Positions 6,371 through 12,360 of a stretch of DNA of 13,332 nt are shown here, piece after piece; position 1 is the stretch's first letter, and every line of letters begins with the position of its first letter. Source of the stretch: GCA-2699445 sp032127075 (lineage in GTDB: Bacteria > Actinomycetota > Actinomycetes > S36-B12 > GCA-2699445); NCBI GenBank assembly GCA_032127075.1, contig JAQAZZ010000005.1, positions 1 to 13,332 on the forward strand, written 5' to 3'. The position numbers were made by a program, and so were the translations under genes. The notes below the pieces were generated by a model. It was not told the DNA's origin. It searched no databases and saw nothing but the letters and a program-made list of their open reading frames with translations.

Positions 6371-6424
6371 GGGACTAGGTCTGCCCAACAGCACCGTTTC
6401 CGACCCGCGATCCGAGGAGTCACC

Positions 6425-7741
6425 GTGTCCCCCGCCAGTGTTCCGCCCCGTCCCGGCTCCCGCCTGGATCCGTGGATCGCTGCATACGCCGACAGGGCCG
6501 CGGGGATGACCGCCTCGGAGATCCGCGCCTTGTTCGCCGTGGCCTCCCGCCCGGAGGTTGTGTCGCTGGCAGGTGGGATGCCGTACGTCGAGGCGCTGCC
6601 GCTGGACGCACTTGCCGACACCGTGTCACGCCTCATCCGGGAACGCGGGGCGCAAGCCCTGCAGTACGGCTCCGGACAGGGCGATGTGGTCCTGCGCGAG
6701 CAGATCCTGGATGTGATGAGCGACGTCGGCGTGCTGGCCCATCCCGACGATGTGATCGTCACCAATGGCTCGCAGATGGCGCTGGATCTGGTGGTCCGGG
6801 TGTTCTGCAACCCCGGCGACGTCGTCTTGGTCGAAGCACCGAGCTACGTCGGCGCCCTGGGGATCTTCCGCTCCTACGAGTGCGATGTGATCCACGTGCC
6901 CATGGATTCCCACGGACTAATCCCCGAAGCCTTGCAGGAGGCGATCACCGCAGTCCGAGACAGCGGCCGCACGGTGAAGATGATCTATACGATCCCCTCC
7001 TTCCACAACCCGGCGGGGATCACTCAGCCTGCGCAGCGGCGCAAGGAAGTCATGGAAGTAGCGATCCGCGAGAACCTGCTGGTTCTGGAGGACGACCCCT
7101 ACGCACTGCTCGGTTTCGACGGGGTCGTGTCCCGGGCGATGCGCGCGGACGACGCCGATCAGGTGGTGTACCTGGGATCGTTCTCCAAGACCCTGGCCTC
7201 TGGTCTGCGCGTGGGTTGGGCGGTCGCTCCGCACGGTGTTCGGGAGAAACTTGTCCTCGCCGCCGAGGCCGCCGTGTTGTGCCCGTCCAACTTCACCCAG
7301 GCGGTGGTGTCGGAGTTCCTGGCGACCCAGCCATGGCGGGAGCAGGTCGATGTCTTCCGCGACGTCTACCGCGAACGGCGCGATGCCCTCCTGGGCTCGC
7401 TGCACGCCCTGATGCCGCCGGGCACCACCTGGACCGAGCCCGCGGGAGGGTTCTACTCCTGGCTGACCCTGCCGGAAGGCTTGGATGCCACCGCAATGCT
7501 GCCCCGGGCAGTGAACGCTCTGGTGGCCTACGTACCGGGGACGGGCTTCTTCGTGGACGGCCAGGGGCGGCAGAACATTCGGCTGTCGTACTGCTACCCA
7601 CCACCGGAGCGAATCAAGGAAGGCGTGCGCCGGCTGGCGGCGGTCATGGAACAGGAACTCGAGATCGGCCAGACGTTCGGGACGGCCCACACACTGCACC
7701 ACCCGTCGGGCAGTTCCACACCGTCACCGGACCTCGCGTGA
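6425..7741 (+). CDS. PLP-dependent aminotransferase, 2-aminoadipate/MocR-like class I group
   Basis: A 438-residue fold-type I aminotransferase. Visible signatures are SLAGGMP (47-53), LQYGSGQG (79-86), the cofactor-contact HNPAG (194-198), DDPY (223-226), the PLP-binding Lys255 in GSFSKTLASGLRVGW, and the substrate-carboxylate arginine in NIRLSY (Arg386). The closest groups are the LysN-type 2-aminoadipate transaminases and the aminotransferase half of MocR regulators, but there is no GntR DNA-binding domain. The amino-acid substrate cannot be read from the sequence. GTG 6425 is chosen because GAGGAG lies 5 nt before it; the frame extends upstream to 6266 but that part has no homology and overlaps the minus-strand small gene. 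ddl follows after 11 nt, so the two are almost certainly co-transcribed. A role in supplying amino acids for the cell wall is inference only. Confidence 0.85.
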   Translation: MSPASVPPRPGSRLDPWIAAYADRAAGMTASEIRALFAVASRPEVVSLAGGMPYVEALPLDALADTVSRLIRERGAQALQYGSGQGDVVLREQILDVMSDVGVLAHPDDVIVTNGSQMALDLVVRVFCNPGDVVLVEAPSYVGALGIFRSYECDVIHVPMDSHGLIPEALQEAITAVRDSGRTVKMIYTIPSFHNPAGITQPAQRRKEVMEVAIRENLLVLEDDPYALLGFDGVVSRAMRADDADQVVYLGSFSKTLASGLRVGWAVAPHGVREKLVLAAEAAVLCPSNFTQAVVSEFLATQPWREQVDVFRDVYRERRDALLGSLHALMPPGTTWTEPAGGFYSWLTLPEGLDATAMLPRAVNALVAYVPGTGFFVDGQGRQNIRLSYCYPPPERIKEGVRRLAAVMEQELEIGQTFGTAHTLHHPSGSSTPSPDLA

Positions 7742-7752
7742 AAGGACTCAGC

Positions 7753-8712
7753 ATGGGCAACGAGGACGACACACCCACGGTCCTGGTGCTCTGCGGCGGG
7801 CTGTCCCCCGAGCGAGATGTGTCGATCCGCTCAGGCAGGCGGGTCGCCGAGGCGCTGCGGATCCAGGGGATGGCCGTCACCACCGCGGATGTCGATTCAA
7901 CGCTGCTGCAGCGGCTGGGTGCCGCGCGTCCGGACTGCGTCCTGCCCGCAGTGCACGGAGCGGTGGGAGAGGACGGCTCCCTCGCCGACGTGCTCACCAC
8001 CCTCGGAATCCCTTTTGTCGGCTCGTCGGCCGATTCCGCCCGCATCGCGTTCGACAAAGCGGTCGCGAAGGCAGCGGTGCGCCACTGGGGTCTGCCCACG
8101 CCTGATTCGGTGGCACTGCCGCATTCCATGTTCCGGGAGTTGGGGGCCCCGGAGCTGATGCAGCGCCTGGTGGACCGGCTGGGATTGCCGCTGGTGGTCA
8201 AACCCACCCGGGGCGGATCTTCTCTCGGCGCCTCAGTTGTGCACGACCCCGCCGAACTGCCGTCAGCCATGGTGGGCGCGTTCGCGTACGGCGATGTCGC
8301 CCTCGTCGAACAGTTCGTCGCGGGCACCGAGATCGCTGTGTCGATCATCGCAGCCGAAGATGAGGCGGTGGCCATGCCCGCTGTGGAGATAGTGCCCGAC
8401 AGCGGCTTCTACGACTACAACGCGCGCTACACGGCTGGGATGACCGAGTTCTTCAGTCCTGCCCGCATCTCCGACGACGCAGCCCGCCGATCCGAGGAGA
8501 TGGCCCTGGCCGTCCATAGGGAAATGGCTCTGCGCGACTACTCCCGCGTCGATCTCATCGTCGATTCCGCTGGGGAGCCCACATTCCTCGAGGTCAATGT
8601 TGCGCCGGGAATCACCGAGACCTCGCTGCTCCCACAGGCGCTGGAGGCCGCCTCCCGGGATCTCGGGACGGTCTTCGCCCAACTCGTGAGGCAGGCAATC
8701 GCGCGCGGCTGA
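7753..8712 (+). CDS. ddl: D-alanine--D-alanine ligase family protein (ATP-grasp)
   Basis: A 319-residue ATP-grasp ligase that should join two D-alanines for the peptidoglycan stem peptide. Motifs in order: CGGLSPERDVSIRSG (14-28), HGAVGEDGS (68-76), the ATP-binding VVKPTRGGSSLG (148-159), EQFVAGTEIAVSII (186-199), the omega-loop FYDYNARY (219-226) with the tyrosines usual for D-Ala-D-Ala rather than D-Ala-D-lactate ligases, and the metal and product site RVDLIV...EVNVAPGITETSLLPQ. The usual GEDGxxQG reads GEDGSLAD, a mild deviation. ATG 7753 has AAAGGA 6 nt upstream; GTG 7738, overlapping the upstream stop, is a weaker alternative. Actinobacteria often have another ddl near cell-wall genes elsewhere, so this copy may be a paralogue with a slightly different substrate. 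It converges on parB with one base between the stop codons. Confidence 0.88.
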   Translation: MGNEDDTPTVLVLCGGLSPERDVSIRSGRRVAEALRIQGMAVTTADVDSTLLQRLGAARPDCVLPAVHGAVGEDGSLADVLTTLGIPFVGSSADSARIAFDKAVAKAAVRHWGLPTPDSVALPHSMFRELGAPELMQRLVDRLGLPLVVKPTRGGSSLGASVVHDPAELPSAMVGAFAYGDVALVEQFVAGTEIAVSIIAAEDEAVAMPAVEIVPDSGFYDYNARYTAGMTEFFSPARISDDAARRSEEMALAVHREMALRDYSRVDLIVDSAGEPTFLEVNVAPGITETSLLPQALEAASRDLGTVFAQLVRQAIARG

Positions 8713-8713
8713 A

Positions 8714-9673
8714 CTAGCCCTGCTGCGGCTCGGTCTGCGGACGCTCGATCAGTTCGACGATACGAGCCAAGTCGTCAACGGCGGCGAACTCCACCACTAT
8801 CCGGCCCTTCGACTTGCCGGATTCGATGCGCACACGGGTCTCCAATCTGTCGGACAGCCGCTCGGCAGCCGCCTCGTATTCCACGGGAGCCGCCCGGCGG
8901 CGCGCCTTGCGCCGAGGTGTTGGATCATCGGGCGGTCCGAGGACCACCAGTTCCTCGACGGCTCGGACGCTCAACCCCTCGGCAACCACCCGAGCGGCAA
9001 GCCGCTCCATCTCCGCGCTGCCGCTGGCCCCCAGCAGTGCCCGGGCATGACCGGCGCTCAGCACACCGGCCGCGACCCGTCGCTGCACCGCGGGCGGGAG
9101 TTTCAGCAGACGCAACGTGTTGGTGACCTGCGACCGTGACCGGCCCACCCTCTGGCCGAGTTCCTCCTGGGTACAGCCGAAATCGGCCAGCAACTGCTGG
9201 TAGGCCGCTGCTTCTTCCAGCGGATTGAGGGCAGCGCGGTGCAGATTCTCCAGCAGGGCGTCGCGCAACATGGCGTCGTCGTCGGTTTCCCTGATGAAAG
9301 CGGGGATGTGGCTCAGTTCCGCCTCTTTGCTGGCACGCAGCCGACGTTCCCCCGCGACCAGTTCGTAGTCGCCATCCCCCGGACGAACCACAATGGGCTG
9401 CAGCAGACCGATGGTCCGGATGGAGTGCACCAACTCCGCCAGGGAATCCTCGTCGAACACCTGACGCGGCTGCCGTGGATTCGGCCGCACCAACTCGACC
9501 GGAATCTCACGGAAGGACAGCCCCCGGGACCCCTCGGTCGACCCCCATTCCCGATCTCCCGGCGCCTCGGACAGGTCGATGACCTGGCTGGATGGCTGTT
9601 CCGGTTCCTCTTGCGGAGCCGAGGTGGGGATAAGGGCACCCAGGCCGCGGCCCAATCCACGCCGTTGAGTCAT
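8714..9673 (-). CDS. parB: Chromosome partitioning protein ParB
   Basis: A 319-residue parS-binding CTPase clamp that loads around the origin and recruits SMC. The N-terminal RRGLGRGLGALIP (4-16) is the ParA-contact region. The CTP-binding domain spans about 51-150 with GERRLRA (108-114) and ENLHRAALNPLEEA (142-155). The helix-turn-helix TQEELGQRVGRSRSQVTNTLRLL (168-190) reads parS, then a charged linker (about 246-268) leads to the C-terminal dimerisation domain (about 275-312). ATG 9673 is preceded by AGAGGAGG with 7 nt between GGAGG and the start; the frame extends further upstream to 9889 without homology. parA lies upstream on the same strand, but 231 nt away, more than the tight spacing usual for parAB. 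The gap has its own DnaA boxes, so separate control of parB is possible. Confidence 0.95.
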   Translation of the reverse strand: MTQRRGLGRGLGALIPTSAPQEEPEQPSSQVIDLSEAPGDREWGSTEGSRGLSFREIPVELVRPNPRQPRQVFDEDSLAELVHSIRTIGLLQPIVVRPGDGDYELVAGERRLRASKEAELSHIPAFIRETDDDAMLRDALLENLHRAALNPLEEAAAYQQLLADFGCTQEELGQRVGRSRSQVTNTLRLLKLPPAVQRRVAAGVLSAGHARALLGASGSAEMERLAARVVAEGLSVRAVEELVVLGPPDDPTPRRKARRRAAPVEYEAAAERLSDRLETRVRIESGKSKGRIVVEFAAVDDLARIVELIERPQTEPQQG

Positions 9674-9728
9674 GGTGAAACCTCCTCTGGAACCGCGGGC
9701 TTCGCGAGGCGACCACTGCGTGTGTGCC

Positions 9729-9737
9729 TGTGGAAAC
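9729..9737 (-). promoter_or_regulatory. DnaA-box-like site (GTTTCCACA)
   Basis: On the minus strand it reads GTTTCCACA, one mismatch from TTNTCCACA. Same orientation as the tandem pair at 9852-9871, and 56 nt upstream of the parB start. It overlaps the inverted repeat ACACT-TTGT-AGTGT. Confidence 0.4.
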
Positions 9738-9851
9738 ACTTTGTAGTGTGCTGCCCAGCGGAGTGTCTGATTTGTCGTGAATATATGCAATTGGAACGGG
9801 ATGAAACGGACATTCGGATTCCGCAGGCAGTATCCCCATCCCCAGCGCAGG

Positions 9852-9871
9852 TGTGGAAGAGTTGTGGATAA
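9852..9871 (-). promoter_or_regulatory. Tandem DnaA boxes (TTATCCACA and TCTTCCACA)
   Basis: On the minus strand TTATCCACA (9871-9863) is an exact match to the bacterial DnaA-box consensus. It is followed after two bases by TCTTCCACA (9860-9852), one mismatch from TTNTCCACA. Both point the same way. The gene order puts dnaA and oriC a few kb to the right, so DnaA binding here could form an outlying origin module or control parB. Confidence 0.55.
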
Positions 9872-9904
9872 ACCCCCAGCGCCCACCAACTCCGGCCCTG
9901 CATG

Positions 9905-10858
9905 TCAACCGCGACCCGGTCGGGCCGCCAACTCCCGCGCCGTCGCCAGATACGCCCTCGCCCCCACGGAGTTCGGGTCGTACTGAACCACGGTCTTGCC
10001 GTACGAAGGTGCCTCCGAGATGCGCACCGACCTGGGGATCACCGCCGTCAGCAGCTCCTCCGGGAAATGCTGGCGTACCTCCTCGGCCACCTGTGGGGCC
10101 AGTCGGGTCCGCCCGTCGAACATCGTCAGCAGGATCGCACCGATGTGCAGATCGGGGTTGAGGTGCTGGCGGATCATGTCCACAGTGCTCATCAGGTGCC
10201 CAAGCCCTTCCAGCGCGTAGTACTCGCTCTGCAGCGGGATCAGCACCTCGGAGGCGGCCACAAGCGCGTTGAGGGTCAGCAGGCCGAGGCTGGGCGGACA
10301 ATCGAGGATGACGTAGTCGACCGCATGTCCCGCACTCTGCCGCTCTTCCAGGTACGCCAGCAGCGCCTTGCGCAGCCGCGTCTCCCGGGCCACCTGACTC
10401 ACCAATTCGATGTCGGCGCCGGCAAGATCCACCGTCGCCGGGACCGCTATCAGACTGGGCAGATCCGCCACCGCGACTGCTACATCTGTGATGGACTTGC
10501 CCCCTACCAGGATCTCGTAGGTTCCTGGGGTCCCTGAGTCGTGGACCAGTCCCAGCGCAGACGAGGCGTTGCCTTGCGGATCCATGTCCACAATCAGCAC
10601 CTCACGGCCCAGAACGGCCAGACACGCGGCGAGATTCACCGCGGTCGTGGTCTTGGCCACTCCGCCCTTCTGGTTTGCGACCGCAAGCAGTCGCGGCTCT
10701 TCGGGAGCGGGAATCTCGTCGTCCGGCGCCAACCGCAGGCTGTCGCGCAGGGCGGAGATCTCCGCCGACCAGCGCCTGGTTTCTCCACTGCCCTCATCGG
10801 ACTCGCTCACCGCCGCCGCCGACGGCGCCGCAGTGGTTTCACGTGGAACATCAGCCAC
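9905..10858 (-). CDS. parA: Chromosome partitioning ATPase ParA (Soj)
   Basis: A 317-residue deviant-Walker ATPase that binds the nucleoid and moves ParB-parS complexes. It shows NQKGGVAKTTT (62-72, Walker A with the signature lysine; the usual GVGK reads GVAK), VDMDPQGNAS (about 80-89), VILDCPPSLGLLTLNALVAA (the Walker B region) and IPRSVRISEAPSYGKTV near the C-terminus. GTG 10858 is chosen because AGGAGG (10863-10868) lies 4 nt before it. The frame extends to TTG 10966 and includes ATG 10891, but neither has a ribosome-binding site. With this start, codons 3-8 (DVPRET) are written by a parS site, a pattern also seen in mycobacterial ParA (SRET). The acidic, Ala-rich first 50 residues are likely disordered. 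rsmG lies 251 nt upstream with another parS in the gap. Confidence 0.94.
   Translation of the reverse strand: MADVPRETTAAPSAAAVSESDEGSGETRRWSAEISALRDSLRLAPDDEIPAPEEPRLLAVANQKGGVAKTTTAVNLAACLAVLGREVLIVDMDPQGNASSALGLVHDSGTPGTYEILVGGKSITDVAVAVADLPSLIAVPATVDLAGADIELVSQVARETRLRKALLAYLEERQSAGHAVDYVILDCPPSLGLLTLNALVAASEVLIPLQSEYYALEGLGHLMSTVDMIRQHLNPDLHIGAILLTMFDGRTRLAPQVAEEVRQHFPEELLTAVIPRSVRISEAPSYGKTVVQYDPNSVGARAYLATARELAARPGRG
10835..10850. promoter_or_regulatory. parS site 1, inside the 5' end of parA
   Basis: GGTTTCACGTGGAACA contains the 14-mer GTTTCACGTGGAAC, a full match to the near-palindromic parS consensus (GTTNCACGTGAAAC on the other strand). It encodes VPRET of ParA, so ParB loading would cover the parA start codon eight bases away. 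Confidence 0.9.
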
Positions 10859-10862
10859 TGGT

Positions 10863-10868
10863 CCTCCT
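10863..10868 (-). promoter_or_regulatory. Ribosome-binding site AGGAGG that fixes the parA start
   Basis: Minus-strand AGGAGG, followed by acca and GTG. It is the only strong Shine-Dalgarno sequence in the 5' part of the parA frame, and so decides for the 317-residue protein over longer versions starting at ATG 10891 or TTG 10966. Confidence 0.75.
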
Positions 10869-11067
10869 GTATCCCGCGGGGCCGCGGCCATCGTGGGCGA
10901 GAAGCAAGCGCCCAGCGGGGGAATGACCTCCCAGCCGGAATCTGCCACAACACCCTCCCCGCGCAACCGAACCCCAGCCTACGGCGCGGTGCCTCGGCTA
11001 TCGGTAGCGACGTGCCAGTGGAATACCGCTTGGCAGCCGCCAACCCGGATGGCGCGCCACGAGTGTG

Positions 11068-11083
11068 TGTTTCACGTGGAACA
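11068..11083. promoter_or_regulatory. parS site 2, between rsmG and parA
   Basis: TGTTTCACGTGGAACA matches the 16-bp parS consensus at every constrained position. It lies in the 251-nt gap that separates the rsmG stop from the parA start and is 233 bp from site 1. Apart from this site the gap shows no gene. A weak TANNNT element TAGGCT on the minus strand (10976-10981) may be part of the parA promoter. Confidence 0.92.
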
Positions 11084-11109
11084 CGCACGCATTCCGGCGT
11101 TGGAGACCG

Positions 11110-11724
11110 CTAGACGCCGTGGCCGGACATCCGATACCGGACGACGGTGGTCGGCGGGTCCACCTCTCCCATGCCGACCGTCAGGGTCTCCCCGGCGCCA
11201 AGGCCGAGCCGTTGGGCCACCGCAGCGGCCTCCGCCATCTCGACCGCGGCCGTCCTGCCCTTCAACAGGACCAACTGTCCGTCGGGCTTCGCCAATGGAC
11301 GCAGCCACCCCAGCAGTCTGGGCAACGGGGCGACGGCCCTCGCGGTCACGACATCCGCACTGACCCCGCGCAGATCCTCGGCACGCGAGCGCCGCACAAT
11401 CACCCGCTGCGTCAAACCGAGTTCGGCAACGGCCTCCTCCAGGAATGTAGTCCGCCGCAACAGCGATTCGACCAGGACCATCGTGATGTCCGGCCGCACC
11501 AAAGCCCAGACGATACCCGGCAGCCCCGCACCCGTCCCCACATCGACGACGGCCGCCCCGCGGGGAATCAACCGCGTGTCCGCTGCCACGACGGCGCAGT
11601 TCAAGATGTGACGCTGCCAGAGTCTGTCCCGCTCCCGCGGACCCAGCAGGCCCCGATCGATGCCCGGGCCGGCCAGCATGTCCTCGTAGCGCCGCAACTC
11701 GGGTTCGTACGGCGACTGTTTCAC
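11110..11724 (-). CDS. rsmG: 16S rRNA (guanine-N7)-methyltransferase RsmG (GidB)
   Basis: A 204-residue SAM-dependent methylase that modifies G527 (E. coli numbering) of 16S rRNA; loss gives low-level streptomycin resistance in many bacteria. The N-terminal helices contain RGLLGPRERDRLWQRHILNCAVV (24-46), a conserved RsmG signature. The SAM site is VVDVGTGAGLPGI (59-71), and TARAVAPLPRLLGWLRPLAKPDGQLVLLKG follows (127-156). The start is uncertain. GTG 11724 gives a natural N-terminus 10 nt after the jag stop, so coupled re-initiation would explain the missing ribosome-binding site; the longer frame to 11808 runs inside jag. This GTG lies in a parS site. ATG 11679 would remove the first helix. 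The gene belongs to the yidC-jag-rsmG run next to the origin. Confidence 0.92.
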   Translation of the reverse strand: MKQSPYEPELRRYEDMLAGPGIDRGLLGPRERDRLWQRHILNCAVVAADTRLIPRGAAVVDVGTGAGLPGIVWALVRPDITMVLVESLLRRTTFLEEAVAELGLTQRVIVRRSRAEDLRGVSADVVTARAVAPLPRLLGWLRPLAKPDGQLVLLKGRTAAVEMAEAAAVAQRLGLGAGETLTVGMGEVDPPTTVVRYRMSGHGV

Positions 11725-11732
11725 GTGAAACG
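11717..11732. promoter_or_regulatory. parS site 3, across the jag-rsmG junction and rsmG start
   Basis: TGTTTCACGTGAAACG holds the perfect palindrome GTTTCACGTGAAAC (11718-11731). It lies between the jag stop (11735-11737) and the likely rsmG GTG start (11724-11722), which is part of the palindrome. It is about 650 bp from site 2. Confidence 0.93.
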
Positions 11733-11734
11733 CA

Positions 11735-12331
11735 TCAAGCGGGCGAGACCACGACGTAGCGCTGCGGATCGCTGCCTTCACTCTCGCTCGACAAGCCGGC
11801 AGCGGCAACAGCGTCGTGGACCACCTTGCGCTCGAAAGCGTTCATAGCATCGAGCCGCACTGGACCGTTGGCCGCCTTCGCCTCCGCAATCGCTGATGCC
11901 GCCATCCGCTCCAGCTCGCGACGGCGTTCCGCCCGGTAGCCCGCAAGATCGAGCATCAGCCGGGACCGGTGTCCGGTCTCCCGGGCCACGGCGAGTCTCG
12001 TCAGTTCCTGCAGGGCCTCCAGAACCCGCCCGCCCGGACCTACCAGATCGGCCAGTTCGCCGGGATTGGCCTCGACCACCGCTACGGCCGCCCGGCCGTT
12101 CTCCACGTCGATGTCGATATCCCCACCCACGTCGACGATGTCCAGCAGGCCCTCGAGGTAGTCGGCCGCAACCTCACCCTCGGCCAACAGGGCCGAGTCC
12201 GAGCCTGCTAGCGGGGCAGCGTCCTGCACCTCCTGCACCGCAACATCATCCGGCGCGGTCGCCTCAACATCATCCGGCGCGGTCGCCTCAACACCATCGT
12301 CCGCGTTGTGGTCCATATCGGATTGCGACAT
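11735..12331 (-). CDS. jag: Jag/KhpB (EloR) RNA-binding protein with KH and R3H domains
   Basis: A 198-residue protein of the Jag family, a single-stranded nucleic-acid binder encoded next to yidC in most bacteria and linked to cell elongation and envelope control. An acidic, probably disordered N-terminus (1-50) precedes a KH domain (about 76-120, GxxG loop as GPGG at 98-101) and an R3H domain (about 135-198) with LDAMNAFERKVVHDAV (150-165) and SESEGSDPQRYVVV (182-195). The Jag_N domain of Firmicutes is absent, as is normal in actinobacteria. ATG 12331 has GGAGG (12339-12343) 7 nt upstream; GTG 12334 is the alternative. It starts 29 nt after the yidC stop and ends 10 nt before rsmG, so the three form an operon. 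The N-terminus carries a perfect in-frame tandem duplication. Confidence 0.92.
   Translation of the reverse strand: MSQSDMDHNADDGVEATAPDDVEATAPDDVAVQEVQDAAPLAGSDSALLAEGEVAADYLEGLLDIVDVGGDIDIDVENGRAAVAVVEANPGELADLVGPGGRVLEALQELTRLAVARETGHRSRLMLDLAGYRAERRRELERMAASAIAEAKAANGPVRLDAMNAFERKVVHDAVAAAGLSSESEGSDPQRYVVVSPA
12241..12288 (-). repeat. Perfect 24-bp tandem duplication inside jag
   Basis: Two identical 24-bp units (12241-12264 and 12265-12288) lie head to tail, and a degenerate start of a third follows (12289 on). Each unit adds eight residues to the Jag N-terminus, read as repeated EATAPDDV. The frame is kept, and the sequence falls in the acidic linker before the KH domain. It is a candidate for length variation between strains. 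Confidence 0.9.
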
Positions 12332-12360
12332 CACTGTTCCTCCGTACTGCTGGTCCGGCC

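Larger units (their letters stand above)
9674..9904 (-). other. parA-parB intergenic region (231 nt) with DnaA boxes and an AT-rich patch
   Basis: Open frames crossing this gap on either strand give low-complexity, Cys- and His-rich translations without homology, so I see no gene. It holds three DnaA-box-like 9-mers (separate entries), an AT-rich patch at about 9776-9794 that contains ATATAT and CAATTG, and a small inverted repeat ACACT-TTGT-AGTGT (9736-9749) overlapping the third box. The parB ribosome-binding site is at 9681-9685. A parB promoter is expected here, but I could not choose one with confidence. Confidence 0.6.

Noticed and set aside
5923..6810. A 295-residue minus-strand frame across cwlM and the aminotransferase
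   Set aside because: It is antisense to two well-supported genes, has low-complexity Ser/Arg-rich translation and no homology. Such frames are expected in GC-rich DNA.
6472..8712. A 746-residue open frame that seems to fuse an extra domain to Ddl
   Set aside because: The first two thirds is an out-of-frame reading of the aminotransferase gene, rich in Arg, Gly and Pro. Only the part from 7753 has homology, and that start has its own AAAGGA.
9670..9903. A 77-residue minus-strand frame in the parA-parB gap
   Set aside because: The translation is rich in Cys, His and Ser with no helix or domain pattern, and its last codons overlap the parB start and ribosome-binding site in another frame.
10859..10966. 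A longer ParA beginning at TTG 10966 or ATG 10891
   Set aside because: Neither has a Shine-Dalgarno sequence and the added residues show no homology; GTG 10858 has AGGAGG directly upstream.
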